From NCBI GenBank assembly GCA_958296125.1, contig OY282444.1, positions 3,381,623-3,445,622 on the forward strand: DNA of 64,000 nucleotides. The letters are read 5' to 3'. The notes under the pieces were generated by a model. That model made no database searches, had not been told where the DNA came from, and saw only the letters and a list, made by a program, of their open reading frames with translations. Source of the stretch: an uncultured Poribacteria bacterium. GTDB taxonomy: Bacteria > Poribacteria > WGA-4E > PCPOR2b. Below, one piece after another: positions 56,581-64,000 of the stretch. The number at the start of each line of letters is the position of its first letter. Position 1 is the first letter of the stretch. The translations under genes and the position numbers were made by a program.

Positions 56581-57939
56581 ATGAAGAAATCGAAGCATGA
56601 CCTGACCCAAGGGAGCATTTTCAAGAACCTTATACACCTTGCCTGGCCGATTGCTCTCAGTAATATTTTGCAGGATTCTTTCAGTGTGGTTGATATGATT
56701 TTCGTCGGAAAATTGGGAGCCGAAGCGATTTCCGCCGTTGATATGAGCTCGAATCTTCAGAGACTGGTTAGCGTGCTTTCACTTGGCATCTCAATGGGAA
56801 CGGTCGTTCTGGTTTCTCAATCGATCGGTGCAAAACAGAGAGAACAGGGGGAGAACATCGCGATGCAGGCACTCATTTTAAGCATTGTATGCCCCCTTGC
56901 AATTGCGTGTATAGGCTATCCGCTCGCTGAAATTGGATTGAGGTTACTCGGAGCCGAGGAAGAAGTGGTACGACTGGGTGTCCCTTATTTGCGAATCACA
57001 CTGCTTGGTGGTATCATGATGTTCGTATCAATGACATTAGGTTCCATTTTCAGAGCGGGTGGGGATTCGATGACACCGATGGTTGTCATGATCTTCTCAA
57101 CAGTCTTAAACATCATTCTGGATCCCTTGCTGATATTTGGCATTTGGAAATTCCCGCGTCTGGGGGTTGCGGGGTCCGCGTATGCAAGCGTGATTGGAAG
57201 GAGCGGTGGGGTTGTGATTTTCCTTTACCTCTGTTTCATCGGACGCAGCGTCATCTCGCTGAAGCACGTTAAACGCCGTGTCGACCTATCAGCGATGGGC
57301 CAAATTCTGCGGCTTGGAATTTTTAGTTCGATGCAAGGATTTCTGAGACACGCTGCCCGGCTGGGATTTATTCGAGTTGTGGCGATTTACGGAACGAATG
57401 CCGTAGCTGCCTACGCCATCTGTATGCGACTCCGCATCCTCGTAATGCACTTGGGTTTCGGATTCGCAAACGCTGTCGCGCCAATGGTGGGGCAGAATAT
57501 CGGAGCAGGTCAGATTGACAGAGCAGAAAAATCTGCCAACCTTGCAGGTGGATTGGCAACGGTGCTTATGGCTGTACTTGGAAGCCTATTATTTCTGTTT
57601 CCCCATTTTTGTATTAGGATATTTACCAGCCAAACGGAAGTGCTCACTATCGGGAGTGTTTACCTCCGTTTCCTATCAGCCACTTTTGCATTTATCGCAA
57701 TTTCCATCGTATTTGGTCGTGCCCTCAACGGTGCCGGGGACACCGTTTCCCCGATGGTGATGACATTCATCTGTCAACTCGGTATTGGGCTGCTTCTGGT
57801 GCTTTCACTTTCTTATTTAGTGGGAATCAAGGGGGTCTGGATTGGCATTGCCCTATCAAACGTTGTACAAGGCTTATTGGTGTGGTTGTGGTTTAGGCGA
57901 GGGACATGGAAGACCAAAAGACTGGTAGGCAAGAAATGA
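56581..57939 (+). CDS. MATE-family efflux transporter
   Basis: 452 residues from ATG 56581 (GGAGAG upstream), twelve membrane spans; a longer frame to 56515 is hydrophilic and lacks a ribosome site. MATE repeats: PIALSNILQDSFSVVDMIFVGKLG in the first half, and the matched ARLGFIRVVAIYGTNAVAAYAICMR in the second half. NorM/DinF-type cation-driven drug or metabolite exporters have this shape. Confidence 0.9.
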   Translation: MKKSKHDLTQGSIFKNLIHLAWPIALSNILQDSFSVVDMIFVGKLGAEAISAVDMSSNLQRLVSVLSLGISMGTVVLVSQSIGAKQREQGENIAMQALILSIVCPLAIACIGYPLAEIGLRLLGAEEEVVRLGVPYLRITLLGGIMMFVSMTLGSIFRAGGDSMTPMVVMIFSTVLNIILDPLLIFGIWKFPRLGVAGSAYASVIGRSGGVVIFLYLCFIGRSVISLKHVKRRVDLSAMGQILRLGIFSSMQGFLRHAARLGFIRVVAIYGTNAVAAYAICMRLRILVMHLGFGFANAVAPMVGQNIGAGQIDRAEKSANLAGGLATVLMAVLGSLLFLFPHFCIRIFTSQTEVLTIGSVYLRFLSATFAFIAISIVFGRALNGAGDTVSPMVMTFICQLGIGLLLVLSLSYLVGIKGVWIGIALSNVVQGLLVWLWFRRGTWKTKRLVGKK

Positions 57940-58083
57940 TGTTAAGAGTTTCGATGGACCAGGATGTAAACACCTATCCGATTCTCTCCCGATCGCTGCT
58001 AACCGGTTTATATTCGATAGTAACGATCGAAAGGACTAATAGGCCTACTTTACCCCCGGAGAGCGCACTTTATCTGGCACGCA

Positions 58084-58560
58084 CTAACCCTGCCAGATCT
58101 CAAATATTTGTATAACTTCGTTCGCAAGGAGCTGCTGTGCAATCATTTCAAGTTTGGCTTGATTTAAGCAGCCGTGTATCTGGTACTTCTGCCCTGTCTG
58201 TGCGGCTTGGACATCTGGAATCCCCATATCACGCACCCCCTTGAGAACACTATCACCAACGGTATCCGTTACACCCGGTTTCAGCTGCACCTCGATGGTC
58301 CACACGGAGCCCTCGCTTTGCCTTGGGGGATGATTGTCGGAACGGCTATAGACGTAATTCTGCGTCACCGGATCCGCAAGAAATTCCGCACAAATGCGCT
58401 CGATTGCATCTGAGTTAATGTTGCCTTCAATCCAGTAGATTTGAACGGTGTGCACGGATTCCATACCGACAAGCCCGAGATCGGTGACATCCTGAAGGAT
58501 ACCTTGTCCGATAGCATCCGGTGTTTCGGGTGTGTAACTAACTTCAATCTTCCATTTCAA
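58084..58560 (-). CDS. double-PurS-domain protein, orphan
   Basis: 158 residues made of two PurS-like repeats: residues 2-70 (KIEVSYTPETPDAIGQGIL ... FLADPVTQNYVY) and 84-156 (TIEVQLKPGVTDTVGDSVL ... LLANEVIQIFEIW). PurS is the small subunit of FGAM synthase in purine synthesis and is normally 80 residues and next to purQ and purL. Neither is in the window. A tandem form is unusual; it could mimic the PurS dimer in one chain. The ribosome site is weak. Confidence 0.75.
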   Translation of the reverse strand: MKWKIEVSYTPETPDAIGQGILQDVTDLGLVGMESVHTVQIYWIEGNINSDAIERICAEFLADPVTQNYVYSRSDNHPPRQSEGSVWTIEVQLKPGVTDTVGDSVLKGVRDMGIPDVQAAQTGQKYQIHGCLNQAKLEMIAQQLLANEVIQIFEIWQG

Positions 58561-58607
58561 TTTTCGATTTTCCTATCTTGATTTTAATAAACTAAAAGGA
58601 CTGAAAC

Positions 58608-58871
58608 GTGCCAACCGAAGAAGCCAGTGCCCGAACGCTGTTGATTATTGTCAGCGTCATCGGAGTTATTTTTACAGTTGTGATGATCGTTCTTTTCTTC
58701 AACGCAGCCCCTGCTCGTTCCGACATTCCGGACCACCGGACTTACACAGATCCAGCCGCTTGTCTGAAGTGTCACCTTCGCGGAACAGAGCAATCACCAA
58801 CCATGCCGCATCTCAACGTCGGTAACTGCAATATCTGCCATCGGTTGGCAAAAGGAAAAAAGCCTAAATAA
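58608..58871 (+). CDS. small membrane-anchored diheme cytochrome-like protein
   Basis: 87 residues with a weak ribosome site. One membrane span at residues 9-30 (TLLIIVSVIGVIFTVVMIVL), then a periplasmic tail with two heme-c motifs, CLKCH and CNICH, separated by about 25 residues with two extra histidines. It is likely a membrane-tethered electron carrier or a partner of a larger cytochrome complex. Divergent from the double-PurS gene (47 bp). Such small cytochromes can be missed in annotation. Confidence 0.75.
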   Translation: MPTEEASARTLLIIVSVIGVIFTVVMIVLFFNAAPARSDIPDHRTYTDPAACLKCHLRGTEQSPTMPHLNVGNCNICHRLAKGKKPK

Positions 58872-58889
58872 CAAAACCTCTCCGTTCTC

Positions 58890-59414
58890 CTATCGTCCGA
58901 CCTCCCACGCGAGGTGCTGCAACTCCGGTCCGATCAGTTTTTCCCATGCTAATTGTACCGCAGCCGTTGAGCCGGGCGTGGAGATAACCACTTTCCCTCG
59001 ATATACGCCGGCGGTAGCCCGCGATAATATCGCCGCTGCTCCGACTTGGTCATAGCTGAACATCCGAAAGAGTTCGCCAAAACCGGGTAGGGTTTTCTCT
59101 AGGGCTTGATCTAACACATCAAAGGTTGTATCGCGCGGGGCGATGCCTGTCCCTCCGTTGAACAGAATTATGCGCGCGTCCCCCGCTGCAAAGTCGTCCA
59201 GCACCGCTTTAACCTGATCTGGTTCGTCTTTGATGATGCGATAGCCCACGACTTCATTTCCGCCTGCCGCTAATTGTTCGCGGAGGTAAGCCGCGTTCTT
59301 ATCTGTTTCCGGTGTGCGTGTATCACTGACGGTAATGATTGCCACGAGCACAGGACCGTGTTCCGCAGCCATCTCCCGGTGCTGCTCGGTGCTCGCTGAA
59401 GTTCTTTCTGCCAT
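58890..59414 (-). CDS. moaB: molybdenum cofactor biosynthesis protein MoaB/MogA family
   Basis: 174 residues, GAGGAGA ribosome site. It adenylates molybdopterin before Mo insertion. Family motifs: [14 protein letters not shown] near the start, [13 protein letters not shown], and [16 protein letters not shown]. It serves Mo enzymes such as the hydroxylase at 1.8-5.6 kb; no other moa/moe gene is in the window. Promoter at 59472-59500. Confidence 0.92.
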   Translation of the reverse strand: MAERTSASTEQHREMAAEHGPVLVAIITVSDTRTPETDKNAAYLREQLAAGGNEVVGYRIIKDEPDQVKAVLDDFAAGDARIILFNGGTGIAPRDTTFDVLDQALEKTLPGFGELFRMFSYDQVGAAAILSRATAGVYRGKVVISTPGSTAAVQLAWEKLIGPELQHLAWEVGR

Positions 59415-59471
59415 CTCTGTTCTCCTCAGAATTGGACGCTATAAAATTTATTTCAAAAATCCGATTGATAT

Positions 59472-59500
59472 AGAATATGCCAAACCTGACGTATTGTCAA
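59472..59500 (-). promoter_or_regulatory. promoter of moaB
   Basis: Minus strand TTGACA, 17 bp, TATTCT, about 60 bp upstream of the start. Confidence 0.55.
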
Positions 59501-59516
59501 GATTAAATAGAAATGC

Positions 59517-59604
59517 TAGGGCTATTTAGTTTTCGAGTTTCTTCCTGTCTGAGTAGGAGGTCGGGATTCGGAGATCCTTCCTACAGGAGAACTAAATGAC
59601 CCTA
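59517..59604. mobile_element. MITE, second copy
   Basis: Begins TAGGGCTATTTAGTTTTC and ends GAACTAAATGACCCTA; same ends as at 51071-51139, middle different. No target duplication is visible. It lies in the divergent gap between moaB and the DUF5069 gene, and its right end supplies an ATG (59596) that could be mistaken for a start codon. Confidence 0.6.
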
Positions 59605-59679
59605 AATCTGGGGTTGATGCAGCGGCGTGATTATGATACAATGCACAAAACAATTCTTAAAATCGAAAAGGAGCATGAT

Positions 59680-60582
59680 ATGGTTCCCCTTATCAGCAAC
59701 ATCGGCTATGGCCCCTTAGGTGCCTGTCAACTCCCACGCTTCTGGTGGAAAGTCATCCTCAGAAAAGCCGGGCTGCTCGACGCAGAATATCCTGATTGTA
59801 GCGGCGGGCTTGACACATCGGTCCTCAAAGTTTTAGATTTAGATAAAGAAACAACCCTCTCCTATCTGCGAGATAATATGCCCAACTATCTCGAATTTGA
59901 GAGTTGGATTCTTCAGCAAAAGGGCGGGGGGATCGACCAAGAGGTGGTGGCGGATTGGAACAAACGGATCCGGGCCCGTGATCACCGTCCAGCGAAAATC
60001 GAAGAGACGTATAATGACATCGGGCTTCCTGATGACACCGGCATTACGTCCGCTGTAGTCCTGAACAACCTACAGGATTGGCAGTTCTTCTATGAGCGTG
60101 ACTTGGACGGTGATTTCGCCGCGCTCACCGGGCGCGTTGTACCACTGATCGCGAATATCGATTATGGTGCTTTGGAGGTCTGCCAGTTGCCTCGGACGTG
60201 GCTCAAAATTCTTCTGAGAGCGAAAGGACGACTCCATCCTGACTATCCGGATATGACCGAAAGCGGGCTGGATCCTCAAGTCTTACGCGTGCTCCAAATC
60301 GAACCCGCTGGTGCCATCGCCTACATCCGTGAAAACCTTCCTAGCTACCCTCAGTTTGAGGCATGGGTACTGGAACAAAATGACGGTGAAATTGATCGGG
60401 GGAAAGCGGATGAATGGAACGCGTTTATCCGCAATCGTATTCATAGGGACGAGAAACGGATAGAGATTCACGCAACGGTCGGCCGCGAAGATGACGGCAC
60501 CCTTAACTCTGCGGTGCTCCTCAACCATATCGAGGATTGGCACCTCGCCCACGCCGATCTCATGCAGGCATCAGCAGCGTGA
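59680..60582 (+). CDS. double-DUF5069-domain protein
   Basis: 300 residues from ATG 59680 behind AAAAGGAG; the frame is also open to an ATG at 59596, but that one belongs to the MITE end. The protein is two similar halves: VPLISNIGYGPLGACQLPR ... YLEFESWILQQKGG and VPLIANIDYGALEVCQLPR ... YPQFEAWVLEQNDG. Each half matches the DUF5069 pattern (a start with L-P-R, a D-x-x-V-L-x-x-L core and a helical W-V-L end). DUF5069 has no known function. Duplication within one chain is the notable point. Confidence 0.75.
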   Translation: MVPLISNIGYGPLGACQLPRFWWKVILRKAGLLDAEYPDCSGGLDTSVLKVLDLDKETTLSYLRDNMPNYLEFESWILQQKGGGIDQEVVADWNKRIRARDHRPAKIEETYNDIGLPDDTGITSAVVLNNLQDWQFFYERDLDGDFAALTGRVVPLIANIDYGALEVCQLPRTWLKILLRAKGRLHPDYPDMTESGLDPQVLRVLQIEPAGAIAYIRENLPSYPQFEAWVLEQNDGEIDRGKADEWNAFIRNRIHRDEKRIEIHATVGREDDGTLNSAVLLNHIEDWHLAHADLMQASAA

Positions 60583-60633
60583 TTCAAAAGTTCGCATCTA
60601 ACTGTGATGCACGTTTTAGATCTCTGGATGCAT

Positions 60634-61434
60634 CTATCTCTCACGTGCCTTAATCAGGGCGCGCACACGGTCTGCGTCAACTTCATTTGTCGTCACACCG
60701 TCGCGTTTAATCGAGGTGCCAACAATAACGCCGTCCGCATACTGAAAAATTTGGGCGAGGTTATCGACTGTCACGCCACTTCCAGCGAAGACACTGGCTT
60801 GGGGAACCGCCGATTTCACAGTTTGCAATTGACCGAGATCGATGCTTTTGCCCGTTGCCGTTCCCGTAACAATCAGCGCATCCGCAAGTCCGCGATGATA
60901 CGTATCCTCCGCACTCGTGAGGATATTGGTGGACGCAAGTGGCACGGCATGTTTCACGGCAATATCGGCGAAAATTTTAACCTCGCTTTTGAGGATGGAT
61001 CGGTAGCGTAAGGTTTCGTGCGCCCTTCCTTGGATAATACCTTGGTCGGTGAGCATTGCGCCGGTGTGCACGTTCACACGGATAAAATTTGCGTCCGTGA
61101 CCGTCGCGATTGCCATCGCCGATTTCGCGTCGTTGCGCAGGACGTTGAGCCCGATCGGTGTCTGCGGATGGCGTTCCCGAATTCCGTTCGCAACAAGTGT
61201 TAGTGCCGCAACGGTATGAGGTTCAACGCTATCCGGATAGAAGGGCGCATCCCCATAATTCTCAATGATAACTCCATCAATTCCATTATCAATCAACGTT
61301 CTTGCATCTAAAAGTGCACGGGTACGAATTTCGCGGAAAGGCTGTCTCGATTGAGGGCTGCCGATCAGTGAGAGCAGATGGATTACGCCAATAATCGGTT
61401 GGGGATGATCAAAAAGCTGATCGGTTTCTTGCAT
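60634..61434 (-). CDS. BtpA/SgcQ-family TIM-barrel protein
   Basis: 266 residues; weak ribosome site. Family landmarks: GVIHLLSLIGSP at the N-terminus, DGVIIENYGDAPF, GLNVLRNDAKSAMAIA, FIRVNVHTGAMLTDQG, and AGSGVTVDNLAQIF. BtpA proteins have been linked with photosystem I stability in cyanobacteria and with sugar operons (SgcQ); the enzymatic role is unsettled. It precedes the SDR gene on the same strand. Confidence 0.85.
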   Translation of the reverse strand: MQETDQLFDHPQPIIGVIHLLSLIGSPQSRQPFREIRTRALLDARTLIDNGIDGVIIENYGDAPFYPDSVEPHTVAALTLVANGIRERHPQTPIGLNVLRNDAKSAMAIATVTDANFIRVNVHTGAMLTDQGIIQGRAHETLRYRSILKSEVKIFADIAVKHAVPLASTNILTSAEDTYHRGLADALIVTGTATGKSIDLGQLQTVKSAVPQASVFAGSGVTVDNLAQIFQYADGVIVGTSIKRDGVTTNEVDADRVRALIKARER

Positions 61435-61551
61435 ATTGCTAAAATCTTTCGCTTCAGGAGAATTCTACCAAGTAGGCACTGATGAAGCACTAGGCAGCTT
61501 CGGCTAATTTCATAGTAGCCGCGCGTGCCACTTGATGACAACGAGAGACCG

Positions 61552-62358
61552 TCATTGCAAATGGGACAACATTGCCAGCGGCGTTGTTGCTAGCAGACCG
61601 GCATCAATGGGAAGCAGCACGCCAGAAATCCAACGCGACTCATCGCTGGCGAGGAATAATCCTGCCCACGCAATGTCCCAAGCGGTCCCTTCTGTCCCCA
61701 AAGGACCAGATCGACGGCGGAGATCGCGCAGCTCATCGGAAATGCCGGTCGTCATTGGGGCGTAAATGTGTCCCGGCGCGATGCAGTTGACCCGAATGTT
61801 ATCCCGTCCATGATGTACCGCCATATTACGTGTCAAGGCGACCGCACCACCTTTTGATACAGCATAGGGGATGTTGTGCCAAATATTCGCCCGCAGACCA
61901 TCAATCGAGGCGATATTGATAATCGAGCCCCCGCCTGCCTCTGCCATCTTGGGGATGGCGTGCTTAGATGCCAGCATCATACCCTTAAGATTAACTGCCA
62001 TCACGTCATCCCAGACCTCTGGGTCCACATCAACGACCGTCCCTGCGCCCCCGATGGCAGCACTATTAAATAGGATGTTCAACCCACCGTATCGCTCAAC
62101 GGCCGCTTCAACCATCCCTTGACAGTCGTCGTTTTGGGAAACGTCAGCGACGAAAATTGAAGCCTCCCCGCCTTCCTCCTCAATGATAGCAAGGGTTTTC
62201 TCCGCATTTGAGGCATCCCGGTCTACCAGCAAAACCTTGGCACCCTGCCTAGTAAAAAGAATTGATGTCGCTCGTCCAACGCCAGCCACCGGGGTACGGC
62301 TCCCCGCTCCGGTGACAATGGCAACTTTGCCTGTTAACCGTGTCCCACTGTTTTCCAT
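61552..62358 (-). CDS. short-chain dehydrogenase/reductase
   Basis: 268 residues, AAAGGA ribosome site. Classical SDR: T-G-x3-G-x-G region TGAGSRTPVAGVG (slightly extended loop), NSAAIGG, catalytic Ser in NIASIDG and Y-x3-K as YAVSK. The INGVLLPIDAGLL-like tail is seen as ISGVLLPIDAGLL. Oxidises or reduces hydroxyl groups on sugars or steroids. A dispersed repeat directly precedes it. Confidence 0.9.
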   Translation of the reverse strand: MENSGTRLTGKVAIVTGAGSRTPVAGVGRATSILFTRQGAKVLLVDRDASNAEKTLAIIEEEGGEASIFVADVSQNDDCQGMVEAAVERYGGLNILFNSAAIGGAGTVVDVDPEVWDDVMAVNLKGMMLASKHAIPKMAEAGGGSIINIASIDGLRANIWHNIPYAVSKGGAVALTRNMAVHHGRDNIRVNCIAPGHIYAPMTTGISDELRDLRRRSGPLGTEGTAWDIAWAGLFLASDESRWISGVLLPIDAGLLATTPLAMLSHLQ

Positions 62359-62393
62359 TATTGCTTGGCTTCCTTTGGTTTTATTTTTTACCT

Positions 62394-62490
62394 ATGTTAA
62401 GAAATCGTGCAATAGAATCCGGGTTTTTGACAAGTGGGGCCGAGGGGACCCCGCCCTCACGGTTTCTCTTCGTAATTTGCACTTTCTTTT
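62394..62490. repeat. dispersed repeat, copy 2 (AAGAAATCGTGCAA type)
   Basis: Begins TATGTTAAGAAATCGTGCAA and ends CGGTTTCTCTTCGTAATTTGCA; inner hairpin GGGGCC/GGACCCC. Matches 24513-24580 at both ends. Confidence 0.5.
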
Positions 62491-62546
62491 TAAATTGCGT
62501 TCCTCTGTGCTATAGAAGGGCGAGGTTTTCACCTCAAGGGGCTTTG

Positions 62547-62715
62547 ACATACTCCCACACCCTAAAGGTAAAGGGTGGGGATTCTCGCCCCTGGGCTCGG
62601 CACGGATTGAACTTGTAGGTTTTCATTGGGATTGTCTTTCTGTCTTTCATGCCCGTCTAACTGGATTGTGGGAGACCCTATCGTGCGATAGGGGTTAGAC
62701 TCTCCCACGAAAGAC
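62547..62715 (-). ncRNA. candidate omega-RNA-like pseudoknotted RNA
   Basis: On the minus strand, right after a promoter, the sequence folds as: outer stem GTGGGAG/CTCCCAC (62702-62708 with 62668-62674), inner stem CCCTATC/GATAGGG with loop GCAC (62676-62693), and GTCTAAC (62694-62700) that pairs exactly with GTTAGAC downstream (62655-62661), crossing the outer stem. This makes a 7-bp pseudoknot. Transcription would run into the right-end hairpin of the element, as omega-RNAs of TnpB do. No mRNA or TnpB is nearby. Fold derived by eye. Confidence 0.55.
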
Positions 62716-62721
62716 AAAAAG

Positions 62722-62750
62722 ATTATACCCTATTTCACCTACAAAGTCAA
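62722..62750 (-). promoter_or_regulatory. sigma70 promoter inside the IS605-like element
   Basis: Minus strand TTGACT, 17 bp, TATAAT, a near-perfect match; predicted start near 62715, immediately before the stem-loop. Confidence 0.65.
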
Positions 62751-62818
62751 ACATTTTTGACTCACTACCGTTTGCCAATCTGTATCCCCACCCTAAAGGA
62801 TGGGGGCTTAGATCGGAA

Positions 62819-62908
62819 GATTACGATAACGCTGTTCAAGGGGATGTAGCACGGACAGAAGAGCTGCTAGATTGGGAGCCAGTTTATCGATTTGACGCAA
62901 ATCTCTAA
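62819..62908 (+). pseudogene. 3' remnant of an epimerase/dehydratase gene
   Basis: 29 codons then TAA: DYDNAVQGDVARTEELLDW followed by EPVYRFDANL. The pattern D-x-x-R-x-x-x-L-L-x-W-x-P is the C-terminal end of extended-SDR nucleotide-sugar epimerases. The rest of the gene is absent; its upstream side is the IS605-like element. The stretch 62909-63030 shows nothing more. Confidence 0.5.
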
Positions 62909-63048
62909 CCTCGGTCCCGCAAGGAGTCGCTTAAATCAAAAAATCCTTGAAATCTGGCGCAGGTTGTGAGAAAATCATTGGTATCCAAGGCACGAATTTA
63001 GAGTTGTTTTACCAACAACAAATACCAACTTAGTTTGGAGGGATGTAA

Positions 63049-64000
63049 ATGGGTAACATAGCAACAAACAACTTAGGAAGTACAGGGGTTCCTTTAACCC
63101 AATTAGGCTTCGGCGGGGCACCGCTAGGAGATCTCTTTGAGATCCTCAGCGAAACGCAAGCACAGACCACATTGCAAGCAGCATGGGATGCCGGCTTACG
63201 CTACTTTGACACAGCACCGTTCTACGGTTATGGGAAAAGTGAGCATCGTTTCGGACATTTTCTCCGCCAACAGCCACGTAAGGACTTTGTGCTTTCTACT
63301 AAAATCGGACGCGTGCTGCGGGCGACGCGTGACCCTGATAATTTCGACAAAGGGATGTGGGCGGGAGGGCTGCCCTTCGATATTGTGTTTGACTATAGCT
63401 ACGACGGAGTCATGCGTTCCTATGAAGACAGCCTCCAGCGGCTTGGTCTGCATTCTGTCGATCTCCTGCTCATCCACGATCTTGACCACCTATTTCACGT
63501 GAACGATACACGGATTAACGCTCACATGGTGCAACTCGGCACCAGCGGTTGGCGCGCACTTGAAGAACTTCGTTCCAGCGGACAGATAAAAGGGGTGGGG
63601 GCCGGCGTGAACCAGATGGGCACTATCCCGCGCTTTTTGGAAATGGTAGACCTTGATTTCTTTATCGTTGCGATGCCGTATACGCTGTTAGATCAGGATG
63701 TCTTGGACGCTGAATTTCCACAGTGCGAGGAACGCGGTATCGGCGTGGTGATTGGCGCGGTGTTTGCCTCCGGCATTCTGGCAACAGGTGCGACGGAGAA
63801 TGCTTATTACGCCTATGCCCCGGCACCTCCTGAAGTATTGGAAAGAACGCGGCGCCTCCAAGCTGTCTGTGATCGACATAACGTGCCGCTACGGGCAGCA
63901 GCATTACAGTTCCCCTTGGCGCATCCAATCGTCGCCGCAGCTATTCCGGGTGGCCTTATGCCAGAGCACGTGCAATCGAATGTCGAAATATTTGAACACC
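63049..64000 (+). CDS. aldo/keto reductase, L-fucose/D-threo-aldose dehydrogenase-like (cut by window edge)
   Basis: ATG 63049 behind GGAGGG; 317 residues to the window edge, nearly complete (family about 330). AKR motifs: LGFGGAPLGDLF, YFDTAPFYGYG (Asp and Tyr of the tetrad), TKIGR (Lys), LLIHDLDH (His). The FDYSYDGVMRSYEDSLQRLG segment is typical of the D-threo-aldose / pyridoxal / fucose dehydrogenase branch. It oxidises sugars with NAD(P). Downstream is not visible. Confidence 0.88.
   Translation, partial: MGNIATNNLGSTGVPLTQLGFGGAPLGDLFEILSETQAQTTLQAAWDAGLRYFDTAPFYGYGKSEHRFGHFLRQQPRKDFVLSTKIGRVLRATRDPDNFDKGMWAGGLPFDIVFDYSYDGVMRSYEDSLQRLGLHSVDLLLIHDLDHLFHVNDTRINAHMVQLGTSGWRALEELRSSGQIKGVGAGVNQMGTIPRFLEMVDLDFFIVAMPYTLLDQDVLDAEFPQCEERGIGVVIGAVFASGILATGATENAYYAYAPAPPEVLERTRRLQAVCDRHNVPLRAAALQFPLAHPIVAAAIPGGLMPEHVQSNVEIFEH

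Larger units (their letters stand above)
62543..62812 (-). mobile_element. transposase-less IS200/IS605-like element
   Basis: Subterminal hairpins stand at both ends: 62551-62580 (CACCCT/AGGGTG plus a CCC/GGG extension with a bulge) and 62786-62805 (CCCCACC/GGATGGGG type). On the minus strand the right end reads TCAA just beyond the hairpin, the tetranucleotide used at the right end of IS608-type elements. No tnpA or tnpB frame is present. Between the hairpins lies a promoter and a pseudoknotted RNA-like segment. Confidence 0.6.

Overview
The window looks like part of a bacterial chromosome of moderate GC (about 50%) from an uncultivated lineage. Candidatus Poribacteria or a related environmental group is my best guess. 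It rests on gene content only: phytanoyl-CoA dioxygenases, Gfo/Idh/MocA-type and 2-hydroxyacid dehydrogenases, a ceramidase-like hydrolase, aldo/keto reductases, a Mo-hydroxylase, frequent TTG/GTG starts and many short palindromic repeats. No rRNA or tRNA gene was seen, so the taxonomy is an inference. Translation uses the standard code, and many promoters match the sigma70 pattern (TTGACA-N17-TATAAT).

Layout. 1-5.9 kb: a cut-off creatininase-family amidohydrolase, a secreted DUF1326-like protein, and a three-subunit molybdenum hydroxylase of the PaoABC type (Tat signal on the Fe-S subunit, extra cysteines for a [4Fe-4S] cluster in the FAD subunit) followed by a small six-cysteine protein. 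6.0-16.7 kb: a probable defence cluster with a four-CxxC protein, a PLD-nuclease/SNF2-helicase fusion, an Eco57I-like DNA methylase with an AT-rich specificity region, three tandem copies of a secreted or membrane coiled-coil gene whose duplication unit includes the methylase 3' end, and a DprA-like protein. 16.7-34.6 kb: catabolic and accessory genes (MDR dehydrogenase, two PhyH dioxygenases, TIM-barrel protein, ceramidase-like protein, AKR, P-loop protein, ABC exporter with a coupled 24-codon ORF, UDP-sugar epimerase, Ldh2 dehydrogenase, Gfo/Idh/MocA, D-2-hydroxyacid dehydrogenase, HAD phosphatase), interspersed with MITE-like repeats and a damaged beta-barrel gene. 34.6-56.3 kb: housekeeping genes, namely rpoC and rpoB (rpoB with a threefold internal repeat), queG, smc, an EF-G-like GTPase, a TauE/SafE permease, B12-dependent ribonucleotide reductase nrdJ and its regulator nrdR. 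56.5-64 kb: a MATE transporter, an orphan double-PurS protein, a small diheme cytochrome, moaB (relevant to the Mo-enzyme at the start), a double-DUF5069 protein, a BtpA-family protein, an SDR, a transposase-less IS200/IS605-like element that appears to encode a promoter-driven pseudoknotted RNA, an epimerase gene remnant and a cut-off aldo/keto reductase.

Most unusual: (i) the triplicated coiled-coil unit seeded on the end of the methylase gene; (ii) the orphan omega-RNA-like element at 62.5-62.8 kb; (iii) GC-rich palindromes inserted in frame into at least three proteins; (iv) the triplicated module inside rpoB; (v) a MITE with visible 10-bp target duplication.
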